From: Diphasiastrum complanatum
Lineage: Eukaryota > Streptophyta > Lycopodiopsida > Lycopodiales > Lycopodiaceae
DNA: 64,000 bases
Reading direction: 5' to 3'
NCBI GenBank assembly: GCA_029204225.1
Contig: CM055096.1
Coordinates: 76,051,521-76,115,520 of the forward strand
Part shown: in pieces, positions 1 to 10,321 of the stretch
How the letters are laid out: each line of letters starts with the position of its first letter
Numbering within the stretch: the first letter of the stretch is position 1
Position numbers and translations under genes: made by a program
The notes under the pieces: model-generated
The model's database searches: none
Told to the model about the DNA's origin: nothing
The model's input: the letters and a program-made list of their open reading frames with translations, nothing else

Positions 1-2
1 CG

Positions 3-560
3 AGAGCTTATTACCCGGGCCAGTTCTCATATACAGCATGTTCAGCAGCGTTATCAGACCTCAGTTGGTCGTCACCGCCGCCATGTTGAGTTTCAGCTTG
101 GAGATATGGTTTAAATACGCTTACGGTTTGCAAGTCATCATTTTGTCCAGGGCCATGCTTCTACTGAGAAGCTTGCACCACGTTATTATGGGCCTTATCG
201 CATTGTGGAGGTTCTTAGTCCAGTTACATATCGCTTACAGCTTCCTGCTTCCACACACGCCTGTGATGTATTCCATGTCAGTTTATTACGTGCTGCTATT
301 GAGGATAGCGCTCCTTGTGATGCTGAGTTTCCTACTGCTCCAGAGTTATTTCCATTTTTTACCTGCTGCTATATTACAGGTCCGTCTATACCATAGTCGA
401 CGCCGCCGGCAGATTCAGTTTTTGGTCCAGTGGGATGGTCGTCCTATTGAGGAGGTCACATGGGAGCCTATTAATGTCTTTTATCATACACCATTACTTG
501 CGGATCAGGCTCGTGCTCTTGCTGCACTTGTTGATTCCTCTACATCAGATGTTCCTCTAG
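3..560 (+). pseudogene. Ty3/gypsy chromovirus integrase C-terminus and chromodomain remnant
   Basis: This is the 3' end of a Ty3/gypsy polyprotein, broken by at least one stop and one frameshift. In one frame (about 3-370) it reads an integrase tail with the GPY-like stretch LAPRYYGPYRIVEVL and the motif CDVFHVSLLRAA, as found just before the chromodomain in chromoviruses. Near 370 the reading shifts to the frame that carries a chromodomain core, FLVQWDGRPIEEVTWEP. The element runs off the left edge of the window, so its RT and integrase core are not visible. It differs clearly in sequence from the chromovirus copy at 27-33 kb, so it is a separate family. The family assignment is firm from the motifs; the break positions are approximate. 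Confidence 0.8.
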
Positions 561-639
561 CTGTTGATGCACCAAGGCTTGCTGCTACTTGATCCGGTTA
601 TCTTTTCAACAGTTGGGTCTTTTTTTGTGTCGGGGAGAG

Positions 640-1045
640 TTATGGACTCGGCTCATTACATTCGCCGCGTCCATTTACATTTACAGTTACTTTACTTTAT
701 GCATAAGCAGGCCTTGGGCCCTTTTTTATTCATTAGTGACATTCAGACTATATGGTTGGCCTTTGGCCTTATTATTCATTATTAGGCCATTTGGACATAT
801 TACTAAAGAGTGGGGGCCTTCTTGGAGGGCGCACTATTATCCCTCCCAGTTGGGCCCTAGCCACTGGAAGCTTCCTTTTAGGGCTTCCTCTTGGCTATAA
901 GTAGGGAAACTGTGTCATTTATCATTCAGCTGATGATATTGATCTCTCTCTTTAGCCTCCTTAATCTCTCTCTTTCCTGCTTTTTAGGGTTAAGTCTTGC
1001 TTATGTGATGCTTTCATAGCTTAGTTCTAGATCAGCTGTGGCACT
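640..1045 (+). repeat. Putative 3' LTR of the preceding gypsy remnant
   Basis: The segment follows a purine-rich stretch (gtcggggagag, about 629-639) lying 3' of the chromodomain, as a polypurine tract would. It holds a TATA-like ctataagta near 893-902 and pyrimidine-rich tracts downstream. It ends where an unrelated family A fragment starts. No second copy exists in the window to confirm the boundaries, and the left end does not show a clean TG. Confidence 0.4.
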
Positions 1046-1051
1046 ATTCGT

Positions 1052-1620
1052 AACTTTGAAGCGGCCAGAAACTTTTTAGAGGACCTAAACCAGATGATAG
1101 AACATGCTAAGCGTAGCATTAGGCAGTCCCAGGATCGAGCCAGGCATTATGTAGATCCACACAGACGGGATGTGCAGTTCTCCACTGGTGAGAAAGTCTA
1201 CTTGAGAGTCCCAGTTGACTCTAAAACCCTCAAATCAGGAGTGTGTGCTAAGTTGTCTCCTAGGTATTGTGGTCCCTTTACCATCAGTAGGAGACTAGGC
1301 GAGGTCGCCTATGAACTAGAACTCCCACACAACAGTAAGGTTTTTCCAGTCTTTCATGTAAGTCAGTTACGAAAAGCCTTAACCAGATCAGAAAATCTGG
1401 TAGGGGACAGTGTTCTAGTTCTCCCATTGGATTCTCAGCAACCTCCACATGAGCCAGAGGAGATTCTTGATAGTAGAAAGACGTAGACTCGTCATACTCT
1501 ATACCGAGAATATCTAGTCAAGTGGAATGATCAGCCTATTGAGAATGCCACTTGGGAAAGAGGCAGTGTCCTTCGCAAGATTTTTCCAGACTTTGTCTTA
1601 GAGGACCAAGACGGTTCTTA
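1052..1620 (+). pseudogene. Family A chromovirus: 5'-truncated gag-pol tail (integrase end and chromodomain)
   Basis: This fragment matches the last ~190 residues of the intact polyprotein at 27505-32274 almost word for word. It contains the integrase tail with [22 protein letters not shown] and [13 protein letters not shown], then a chromodomain ([19 protein letters not shown]). One in-frame stop (TAG at about 1484-1486) interrupts the frame just before the chromodomain; the intact copy has Gln there. The fragment starts abruptly at about 1052, next to a different element, so everything upstream of the integrase tail is lost. The reading ends at a TAA near 1618-1620, immediately before a purine tract and LTR. 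Confidence 0.92.
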
Positions 1621-1641
1621 AAAAGCTTAAGGGGGAGGGAG

Positions 1642-2000
1642 TGTTACGAGCTCGTGATCAGTGCCGAACCCTAGAGAACACAGATAGGTCAGATACCACA
1701 GTCAGGGTCGTGTCCAGCGTACACGACCAACAGGGCAAGACAGTGTGAGTAGTGTGCCCCAACACGGTCCATAGCCATGGCGGGCCTAACATAGTCTAGG
1801 GACCCTGTCAGCAGGACAGGGCACCCAGTTGGGTCCCGACGTGCAGTCAGCCACGTCAGTGCTACGTGGCCGACACTTGGCAGTATGCATGCTACCAGTC
1901 CTCACACTGGGCTAGGAGGGGCTTACTCTATATCAGGGAGTAGGCAAGGTTGGGTGGATCAGTTAGTGTTTGCCCTACTGTGGTGTGAGGATCTATTACA
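1642..2000 (+). repeat. Family A 3' LTR (plus orientation)
   Basis: This 359-bp LTR starts TGTTACGAG and ends CTATTACA. It is preceded by the purine tract aagggggaggga (1629-1640) and the family A polyprotein tail. It aligns end to end, in reverse complement, with the two LTRs at 27136-27493 and 33078-33435 but carries scattered differences. It holds G-box-like ccacgt motifs in a short repeat. With the 5' end of the element missing, no target duplication can be checked; the next 5 bp are ATAAG. Confidence 0.92.
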
Positions 2001-2231
2001 ATAAGACTCATGGTTTATCTTTTATGCATAATATCTCCTTGATAGACCATTTGTCTTTGCCAAGTGAAACAAGAGTTCACATAAGTAAAAGTATCTACTG
2101 CTTTTTCCTTCTTAGCTTGCTGCCACGAACTATCATATAAATCTCTGCCACACGAGCCGTACGGGCCCTTATGGTCTGACCTTCAGTCTTGGCCCTAACT
2201 ATGGATGGGTGGTGTGTGGTCGAGGGATCTT

Positions 2232-2850
2232 GTCATGTGTACTTTGAATCCCTTTGCCCATTTAAATTGTAAATTACAACTATTAAACTGTAAATGGCTA
2301 AGCCACCAGCTTGTGGAGACAATTGTAAATTGCAATGTAAATATTAGTTATAGTGACTAATTCCGAGATGGCCAAGGGGATATTGGGGCCCATGAGAGTC
2401 TGCTTGACTGACCTCCTAAAACTAGAAAGGGTTGACCATCAACATGACACGTGTCATATGCTCACCAGGACACTTGGTCTAGTGCATGAGTGACACTTGT
2501 GAATTTGTCAATGGATGGGTCAACAACACGTGTCATATGCTCATTGGGACACTTGGTCCAATGTATGAGTGACACATGTCAGCAGACAGTCCACCTACTA
2601 ACTTGCCTATGTGTTAGGGTACTGCCACGTGGCAAGTGTCAACTGTGCATAGAGTTTGCCATGTGTCGATGTTAGGATGTGTCAGGGTTAAGGAGTGCTT
2701 GAGGAGATATAGTGTGAGCCTTGCCAAGCATTCCTTATCTTATTCCTATGCAGCTATGGTTGGGAGGAGACTTGTAGCAGAGCTCTTGTTGATCTATGTA
2801 CATTTGCTTGCTTCTTGATCTATGTACATTTGCTTGAGAATAATAAAGTG
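2232..2850 (+). repeat. Diverged LTR related to family B
   Basis: The middle of this segment (about 2400-2690) shares long runs with the family B LTRs at 18277-18965 and 22169-22783. These include the gacctcctaaaa block, repeated gacacttggtc and tgacacatgtca modules, tgccacgtggcaagtgtc and a ccatgtgtcga block. The ends are too diverged to place exactly. A 25-bp direct duplication (gatctatgtacatttgcttg...) lies at about 2791-2840. No adjoining coding region of the same family is visible. Confidence 0.5.
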
Positions 2851-3386
2851 GCGACTTTGCTGGGCAATTATGTGTATTTACTTAGGTTTTTGGGAGCTTG
2901 TGTGCAACAGATCTTGTGCGGCCCTTGGTTTTGATAGCTCAGCGGCAGAATCTATTGCTAGTGCCACAAATCACAATCACGAAAATCACACATTCAGACA
3001 ATAGACTTCAAATGTGCAGTTTCTGACAAATGTTTTATTAGCTTTCAGCTTAAAACAATTTACAAGTCAAAACTGGAAAGTTGAAACAAGCTAGAAGTTG
3101 AAGTTACAACAAAAATCAAATGAATTATAAAATAGTTTTCACCTGAGGTGGGAGGAGCAGCCCTTAACATGCCAGGCAATCCTATGTTCGTTGGTGCTTG
3201 TGGGCAAGCTCCGATGTTGTGGCTGTGCACATCGGATTGTATAGTCAAGGGAGAGAGAGAGAGAGAGGTCTTGGAGAATGATAATTTACTCCTTAGTAGT
3301 GTACTCTCCTTCAGAACTACCTAGGGTTGTTCTAAGCTTCCAAGCTTTCAACTTGTCTGGATGGAGGCACACATCTCGTTTCAAAT
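2851..3386. other. No gene recognised
   Basis: I see no supported gene here. A short (GA)n run lies at about 3249-3267. Small open frames on both strands have no recognisable motif. Confidence 0.5.
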
Positions 3387-4500
3387 TTGGTTTTTTGGGA
3401 CCAACTTAGTTGCTGCCCAATCAGCGAGGGCAGGGACATCAGAATTCCGGATTTTTTCTTGCATTTTTCCAGTCTTTACTCAGTTTGTTGGAGCTTAATT
3501 GTTGCTTCGGGAACATTGCGAGGAGGTTTGTTTTTGTTGGATATGTATGAACCTAAAGCTTTGACATCCTTTGGTCTTGTTGCTACTAATTCACATGCAT
3601 TGGAGTTGGCTAAACTATGGCATGCGAGGTACGGGCACCTCAATTTTGGAAGTTTGAATATGTTAAAGAAATTCAACATGGTGGAAGGCATTCCAAATAT
3701 GGAGCATCCCAAAGGACATGTATGCGAAGGATGCATACTTGGTAAGTTTCAACGAAGCCTTTTCCTATTGATGGGACCATATTGATGTATGTGGTCCAAT
3801 GAGGACCGAATCCATTGGTAAATGCAAGTACTTCGTTACTTTTATTGATGATTTTTCAAGGTTTACATGGATCTTTCCTATGAAGGCAAAATCTGAAGTT
3901 TTTAAACGCTTCAAAGATTTTCTAGCTATGATAGAAAATCAATTTGGGCATACTTTGAAGATACTACGTACCGACCGAGGAGGGGAATACATTAAAAGTA
4001 CGTTCAGCATGTTTTTTCAAAGCAAAGACATTCTACATCAAATGACTACACCTTACACACCGCAACAAAATGGTGTTGCCGAGAGGAAAAATCGCACAAT
4101 CATGGAGATGGCTCGTTGCATGCTTAAGGCAAAGGGCGTTCCCCACAAGTTTTGTGGCTGAAGCGGTTATTACGGCGACATACATTGGTAATCGGTGTCC
4201 GACTAAAGCCTTGAAGATTTTGACTCCTTATGAAGTTTGGTATGGTAAGAAGCCATCAGTTTCTCACTTACGCACTTTACGACTTATGCGTTTATTCCCG
4301 ATAAGCTAAGATCCAAACTAGATGATAAAGGAGTAAAATGCATTTTTATGGGCTATAGTAGTGAAAGTAAAGGCTATAGATTTTTTAATGTGGATACTAA
4401 CAAAATCATAGTGAGTCGTGATGTTCATTTTGATGAGAAGAACTCTTATGATCTTGGAAGCGTTTCAAAATGGAAGATTGCAAGCCGGTTGCTACACCAA
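3387..4500 (+). pseudogene. Ty1/copia pol fragment: GAG-pre-integrase and integrase
   Basis: The GAG-pre-integrase motif LWHARYGHLNFGSL (about 3617-3660) is followed by the zinc-binding HVCEGCILGK. A stop at about 3784-3786 precedes an integrase core with YFVTFIDDFSRFTWIF, LRTDRGGEY and PQQNGVAERKNRTI, so the Asp-Asp-Glu residues are present. A frameshift near 4158 moves the rest (AEAVITATY, TPYEVWYGKKPSVSHL) to another frame. A third stretch, about 4300-4450, continues with FMGYSSESKGYRFFN. No reverse transcriptase or RNase H follows: the sequence goes almost directly into an LTR at 4627, so the 3' half of pol has been deleted. The element cannot encode a working polyprotein. Confidence 0.9.
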
Positions 4501-4626
4501 TTGAGACGGGTCTGAAGTTTAGTAATCAAAGTGGTGGTGAACCATTTGATACTACACTATATTGTCAAGCGGTTGGAAGTCTCATTTACTCATGCAACTC
4601 AAGACCAGACATATCGTCGAGATCTG

Positions 4627-5053
4627 TGTAACCATGGTCATTTATATTTTAGGCCCAAGTTAGTATGAAATTAACTTGTAGGGACTCGTGGGTCCACTAG
4701 GGGCCTATACATGTGAATTAAGTACCTAACTTGTTATTTGGGGTACTTAATGGGCCTATACATGTGAATTAAGTACGTAACTTGTTATTTGGGGTACTTA
4801 ATTATTTTATGTAACTTATGGTAGCTAGATAGCCATTAGTCAAGTTATTGGACAGCCAACAGTCATGAAGGTAGATAGCCATCTTGGACTACTTATATGT
4901 AGCCATTCATTTGTATGAGACACACTTTTGTTAAGCAATCTACTGTTCATATTGGCTGTCCACAAGTTTCTACAAGAGGGTCATCTAACCATCTCTCTCT
5001 TCTCTTTGAGAATACTTTGTGTTAATGAATAGTCTTGATTCTGGATTCCTACA
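4627..5053 (+). repeat. Copia-type LTR (probably 3' LTR of the preceding fragment)
   Basis: The segment begins TGTAACC and ends CCTACA, giving matched TGTA...TACA termini. It follows the copia fragment in the same orientation and includes an internal 51-bp tandem duplication. A TATA-like acttatatgtag lies near 4890. No partner LTR is present in the window, so the ends are inferred from termini and context. Confidence 0.55.
4701..4802. repeat. Two-copy 51-bp tandem duplication in the LTR
   Basis: 4701-4751 and 4752-4802 are near-identical 51-bp units starting gggcctatacatgtgaatta and differing at one visible base (acctaac versus acgtaac). Confidence 0.9.
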
Positions 5054-5152
5054 GTCTTGCCCTGTTGGTCGTGTACGCTGGACACGACCTGACTGTGGTA
5101 TCTGACCTATCTGTGTTCTCTAGGGTTCGGCACTAGTCACAAGCTCGTAACA
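5052..5152 (-). repeat. Family A LTR fragment (U3 end only)
   Basis: About 101 bp match the outer U3 end of the family A LTR on the minus strand, up to the terminal gtaaca. The rest of the LTR is missing. It abuts the copia LTR at 5053. Confidence 0.85.
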
Positions 5153-5740
5153 CTTATAGTCTTTCTTTAATGACTCATTATGTGCATAATACCATTCTTT
5201 CCCAAGCATTTCATCTACTTTGTCCAAATTCATGATATGCAAATTTGCAAGGGAAGACATGGAGCTTTCACTCCCGTGGCCAATTTCACCACATAACGGT
5301 GGTCACTTTGCTTTGTTTTAGCTTGTACAACTCATAGCATCAACTGGCTAATTGGGTAGGAACCATTGATAGAGGAACAAAAGAGGAGAGCCACACTTGC
5401 AAAGGAAGAAGAAGTGCAATACGTCAAACAAAGCACCTATACAACATTTTCTTGATTTCTTACGACTCTATGTGGTATTGTCCTTGCCTACCACAAAGTT
5501 TAGAATATTTTAAAAAAACACGACTCACAAAAACGAAGTAATGGGTGGCAATCCACCAGCCTTCCCCTCTTCCTTCCCACTTATCCTCAAGCCTTAAAAA
5601 AAGAAAAAAGAAAAAAGAAAAAAAAATTACAACCCTAATCCAGGGTTTCGACGATTCAAACAAAATTTTAGAAAAAGAACAAAATACAACTTACAGATCG
5701 TCGAGACAAATTGATCAAACCTATTCACAGTTTTCGGTGG
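5153..5740. other. Unassigned, possible leader of a minus-strand retroelement
   Basis: No coding motif is recognised. An A-rich tract lies at about 5595-5628. The right part (about 5500-5740) lies directly downstream, on the minus strand, of a primer binding site and LTR, so it may be untranslated leader of that element. Confidence 0.4.
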
Positions 5741-5753
5741 TTCTGATACCAAT
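5741..5753 (-). other. Initiator-Met tRNA primer binding site
   Basis: On the minus strand the sequence reads TTGGTATCAGAACC, one base off the usual plant TGGTATCAGAGCC. It sits directly after the terminal ...TTATGACA of an LTR, as expected for the start of reverse transcription. Confidence 0.7.
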
Positions 5754-6300
5754 TGTCATAACCTCACTAACCAGAAACTGCCATTGTCGGTCAACAAAAT
5801 AAGCCGAAGGCTCACGATCCACCTCGTCATATGACCCAATTTAAGTCGACCCTCCATGCCTTGAGCCCATGACTTGACAACAAGTGCAATCCCACTTCCA
5901 GCTCTAATGACGTTCCATACCGTTGTCAGCACCTTCGGCCTTCTCCTGCCTCTAGCTAGCACCATCCTGGCTATACACATGCACACTACCATCCACCTTC
6001 TCCTAGGTAGATAGAATGAATGGTAACTGAGATCTGCTCCCCTTGTATACCCGCAAGGTAGGAGTCTCCCTCATTACAACACATGGCATGCATGAGGTCC
6101 ACGAGTCATTGGTCAAATCAATAGGCCCAATCCTACATCCGGTTTCAAGTTAGGTATAGGATAAAAGGGCTTGGAGGGCAGGGGCGTGCTTCTGAGTCAT
6201 TGGTCAAATCAATAGGCCCAATCCTACATCCGGTTTCAAGTTAGGTGTAGGATACAAGGGCTTGGAGGGCAGGGGCGTGCTTCTTGGGGATTACTCCCTG
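5754..6300 (-). repeat. 5' LTR of an unidentified retroelement (left end defined by the primer site)
   Basis: On the minus strand the segment ends in CA directly before the primer binding site. Its distal boundary, near 6300, is a guess. It holds a 91-bp tandem duplication. No matching 3' LTR was found in the window. Confidence 0.45.
6103..6284. repeat. Two-copy 91-bp tandem duplication
   Basis: 6103-6193 and 6194-6284 are two 91-bp units starting gagtcattggtcaaatcaat. They differ at only a few bases (gtataggataaaag versus gtgtaggatacaag), so the duplication looks recent or homogenised. Confidence 0.9.
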
Positions 6301-6559
6301 TTGTACAAAGAGAATGAGGATGGCTCAACAAACTCTGTGCAAACTCTCCAGATTATCGATTGAAGTTTAAAAGTACCTTCACAATAGCTAATGTCTTGCA
6401 TTGTCTCCCTCTCACAAATCGAAAAGCTCATGCTTCTGCCCACACCATCGATCATTTATGAACATGGCTTCGTCTTCATCTAACGGCCTTTGGTATGTGA
6501 ATTAGGCAAGCTGCTTGATAGAATAGTATGAGGACTCGTGCTTGCCAAGAGCCTCATCA

Positions 6560-7080
6560 AGTGCATGGAGCTGAGAAGAAAAAATTTTGATTTGATGAAC
6601 TTGAACGCTCTCCCCCTCACACAGTCGTGAGAGTCAGAAGTGGCTGCTTGACCAAGGGTACATTGGCAATGTTCATGGTTATGTTACCGCACATCCTTAG
6701 CAATGGTGGCACATATAATCTCAAGGCAGGAGCGTCACTCAAGCTCAGAAAAATTGTTATGTATTCCTTCCTTTCTCACAGCTGGTAAGTCGTGCCTTCT
6801 TGGGCTAATGAGAGTGCCTGACTGGTCAACGGAACAAGCAGAGCCTCCTCACTGCCGCTCACAGTTGGACCAACGATGTTGTCCACTAGTAGGATCATCT
6901 GCATCCGCTATTTCCATGAGTTGTAGTTGCTGCCTTCAAACCTCTGGAGGATTCTGGAGCTGACAACATTTATCGTGAAATTAACCAATTTGCTCACTGA
7001 AACTTCACGTATGTATGGATGAGCGCCATATGAACTGAATGTGGAAGCTCGACAACGGCTGAGGGCAGACTGTTGAGCAC
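6560..7080 (-). pseudogene. Degenerate copia gag fragment
   Basis: On the minus strand, around 6910-6960, the frame reads LQRFEGSNYNSWK, then a stop, then RMQMILLVDNIVG. This matches the start of copia-type gag, where a Phe-Gly-X-Asn-Tyr-X-X-Trp motif precedes a region of basic and hydrophobic residues. Further weak similarity follows (ALSLAQEGTTYQL, LSLSDAPALRLY), interrupted by several stops. No zinc knuckle or pol was found downstream. The call rests on the short N-terminal motif only, and the extent is approximate. Confidence 0.5.
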
Positions 7081-7084
7081 TGAC

Positions 7085-7570
7085 TGGGCCCATAAACTAA
7101 AGAGAACCACTCATCTCTCCGCAAGATTCAAGAACAGGAGCAAGTTGAAAAAACCCTAATATCACTGCTACTCTCCACAAAATTCAAGAACAAGAACAGG
7201 GTGATAAAACCCTAATATCACTAAACAGCTTAAATAATGTAATGTTGCAATGTATATAGATCAGCTTATTCGAGCATATGCAATGCCAAGACAAGCAACT
7301 GTTCCATAGCCAAGCCAAGTCAAGCATTTTCAGAGAACGTTGTCCTCTCCTTGATGCTTATAAATGCTACAAGCTCTAAGACGTTATGCAATAAGAAAAA
7401 TTCGCAATCAATGCCTCTGCTAATGCAACAGGCCCAAGACACTATGCATTAAGAAAAATATACTATCAATGCCTCCAAAATATCACAGAACTACAGAGTA
7501 AGAGGACGACTACAAAAGAAGATCATATATGTGTGACGTTGTCACTAGGAAGCCTGTGTCTGTGATATGT
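7085..7570. other. No gene recognised
   Basis: AT-rich sequence with short partial repeats (caagaacaggagcaag / caagaacaagaacagg near 7130-7200). If the exon at 7611-7872 is real, this would be its first intron. Confidence 0.4.
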
Positions 7571-7610
7571 TCTCATAGAATGATCAATGTACCAATGCAA
7601 AGGTATCTAC

Positions 7611-7872
7611 CTGTGGAAAGAGCTTGTGGAATGTGAGCTTTCAGATTCAACACGGAGCTCGAAGAGAAGACACTAGATAAGCTTCCTTCTCTCCTGTGGG
7701 AGCACTGCAGATGCAGAGGAAGCCGAGAAGAGCAGATAAGATGATGCTGATGCTGATACTGCTGCTGCTGCTGCTGGGAATGCATGGAGAAATCTGCTGG
7801 GAATGCATAGAGAAATCTGCTCCTCGTCGTAGTTGGTGAAAAAAATAACGCAGCATTCATCGCCATCGCCAT
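7611..7872 (-). CDS. Possible first coding exon of a host gene, N-terminus resembling a transit peptide
   Basis: The minus-strand frame starts ATG at 7872 and reads MAMAMNAALFFSPTTTRSR, then a Gln/His-rich run encoded by CAG/CAT repeats and a Ser/Arg-rich stretch. This is rich in Ala, Ser, Arg and Thr and poor in acidic residues, as plastid transit peptides are. A good donor, CTTTCCACAG|GTAGAT, ends the exon at 7611, giving 87 codons plus one base. A GA-rich stretch precedes the ATG on the minus strand. The frame would continue unspliced only to 7573. No downstream exon was recognised to the left, where retroelement pieces lie, so the gene may be disrupted or have long introns. The function is unknown; real coding status is uncertain. 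Confidence 0.4.
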
Positions 7873-8423
7873 GCTCCTCTCCTTTTTCTCTCTTCCTCTT
7901 TGTTTCTCTCTTTCTTTTATGACACTGGCCAGTGCCTTTCCTTTAAGGACAAAGGGCTATTGTATTTAAGGCACCCCCTCGCACGAGGACATCTCTAAAG
8001 CCAGAACCAACCAACAAAAACGTGACACGTGGTGAACCAATCCACAAAAGTGCGACACTTGAACATCAAAATCTTGGGACGGCTGACTTGGGCACCTTCC
8101 ATGCTGGCCCAAACTCCAAACGGCGCCGGCTGACTTAGGCCAACTGCCTTCGACGATGGCCCAAACTCCAAACTGCGATAGGGGTCTAAGGGGCTATCTA
8201 AATTGGTGCTCAAACAGCTTGTAGCCTGCTCATTTTCTTATGTTTATTTGGGTAGGTTGTGTTTCTCATGTCGTCACTCAAGATTAAGTTGTTCTTCATT
8301 ATAAGGAGACTTTTAGGTTTATCGCAAAAGCGGTAAGTTATTGTGAAGATTCGTTAAAAGTTAAGGTGACACTCTTACATGAGTTTGAGCATTATAATGA
8401 GTTTATTTTGTATTATGGAAAGA

Positions 8424-8518
8424 GCCGGGCAGAGGCCATTCTGCCGGTAAGAATTCTCTCCGGGCCTCACCTAAAAAATTTTGGAAATTCGAACCAGGCA
8501 GAATGGCCTCTGCCCGGC
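8424..8518. repeat. Perfect 22-bp inverted repeat with 51-bp loop
   Basis: The arms at 8424-8445 (gccgggcagaggccattctg...) and 8497-8518 are perfect reverse complements over 22 bp. The arms are GC-rich in AT-rich surroundings. Such a hairpin is typical of a small non-autonomous element or a foldback structure. Confidence 0.9.
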
Positions 8519-8529
8519 CCCTTCCATTG

Positions 8530-8747
8530 CGTAATGGATTTTTGGACTTTTTTTAAACCAATCCTTTGTTGCCACGTGGCAAGCACAAGCAGAGTCAGCA
8601 CTAAAAAATTTTGAAACCAATCCGATGCTGCCACATGGCAGATGCAGGCAAAATCTGCACTAAATTTTTTTTTTAAAAAAACAGGTGACTATTCTGCTTT
8701 TTAATTTGTTCAGAAATGGGCAGAATAGTCACCAAAAATCCATTACG
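8530..8747. mobile_element. MITE-like element with nested inverted repeats
   Basis: Outer 16-bp arms cgtaatggatttttgg (8530-8545) and its reverse complement (8732-8747) bound a 218-bp segment. A second inverted pair, ggtgactattctgc (8684-8697) and its complement (8720-8733), lies in the right arm. Two imperfect direct copies of about 58 bp lie between (about 8554-8670), each carrying accaatcc, a tgccacrtggca palindrome and gcactaaa. No transposase is encoded. No clear target duplication flanks it. The structure is seen directly; classification as a MITE is inference. Confidence 0.55.
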
Positions 8748-9565
8748 TTTATGGAACTTCTACAAAGCAATCTTTATCTTTTTATTTTATTAACCATATG
8801 AATTTCATGTGTATCGCGAAGATTATAGTGATATATTAATCACCTTGTTTTTTTTCAATGGAAAACAAGTCGCTCTCGCTTGAGGCTCATGTTGGCCTTT
8901 GGTGAAAATCAAGTTTTCATCTCTTTAATATTTGGTAACTACATTTGGAATTTGATTGCAGAGGGCTTATGGCTACATCATAGTGGCAATCAGAAGACAA
9001 TTTAGCTATGATAAGGTAAGTTAATAAATTGCTGGAAAAAGGTAGTTAAACAAAAGCAAACTTGTTTGGTGTTTGAGTACCACTTCTAGCTTCTGATTGT
9101 TCTCTTTGTCGTTCTTTTTTCAAACATAGTATTCACTCTAGATGTTAATTGTTTGTCATATCACCTACAATGTAATTTGAGGCTATTTTTTCTTAACTTG
9201 CATTCCTTGCCCATGAGCGAAATGCACTTGGCTCTAGCTTATCAATTCTTCTACAATGAGAGTCAAGAATTTTTGTGGAACCACAAGTGAGAAATTAATG
9301 AAGAAGAGGGTAGCAGTATAGGGACTTTTTTATATTGTTGTCGCCATACTGTGGTAATTATGTTTCTTGTTGCCTTTTGTCACTCCCTCACGATAATTGT
9401 GCCTTATGAAATAGTGCAAAAAAGATGAAAGCCTTCGACAAGAACTTGGTCGATGTCTACCATGATCAGCCAACGTTTTTTATAAGCCAAAGAAATTTGA
9501 AATTGATAAAGATTCAATTCTAAAGGAAATGAAAATACTATGATAACAAATATGCATGATACTTT
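8748..9565. other. No gene recognised apart from the candidate exon at 8964-9015
   Basis: AT-rich, with no recognised motif on either strand. Confidence 0.4.
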
Positions 9566-10117
9566 TGTTGGAATTTTAATTCCACTTCAAACCACATTCA
9601 ATTCCGTTCAGTTATCCACAACAGAGTCCCAAACCTAGTTATTTACTCAGGAACCTATTGCAAATGAAAAACTTGCAAAAATACATGCAAGTTCGAGACA
9701 AGTTCACGACACTACACAAAGTCAACCAAATAAGTCAAAGGAATGTCAACGAGTCACCTCTCGCGAGAGTCAGACCATTCAATAGTCGACGACAATCCTT
9801 CGACTCGACAATCCTGCAACAGTAGATAGTCGACACCATCGACTCGACAATCTTCGGAAGTCGTTCAAACCTAATTGCCACACCTCACATCTCAAGGACT
9901 ATTATTACTATTATCGAATGGGACTTCACACTCGTTTTATTGTATGACAACCAATAGGATAACAATGCGTTATATATAAATACAGAGTAAGATGCACAGA
10001 TAATCCATCATATCAAATGAATCGCATCAATAGTGTAATTATTGAGATGCCTAGCACTATCGTCCAGTTCTAAATTGTTCTTCTAGGCTTGTATACTAAA
10101 AAGTAGATTTCCTTACA
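9566..10117 (+). repeat. Possible solo LTR
   Basis: The segment starts TGTTGGAATTTTAATTCC and ends CCTTACA, with a TATA box (tatatataaata, 9971-9982) in the position expected for an LTR promoter. No primer site, purine tract or target duplication could be shown, so this is tentative. Confidence 0.33.
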
Positions 10118-10321
10118 TCAACCTCATGTACATTCGTGCAATTCTAATATGCTATGTGTTCTTCAATGATTGTATAATTTGTGAATGATTGTTGTTGTTT
10201 CTACTTTCGAGAGTGAATCGTTTACTCCTTATTCTTCTTGTGTCTTATCGACTGAGTCAAAGTGCAGAATCGCAACTGTCCTTAATGACGCCTTCTACGG
10301 TTGTCTAAGACACATATCGAC

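Larger units (their letters stand above)
8268..9015 (+). other. Candidate two-exon start of an unknown plus-strand gene
   Basis: Exon 1 (8268-8332) starts ATG and reads MSSLKIKLFFIIRRLLGLSQ before a strong donor CG|GTAAGT. Exon 2 (8964-9015) follows an AG acceptor, keeps the frame, reads AYGYIIVAIRRQFSYDK and ends at AAG|GTAAGT. Both donors match the plant consensus. The peptide matches nothing I recognise and the exons are short, so this may be chance. The intron contains the inverted-repeat cluster at 8424-8747. Confidence 0.22.
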
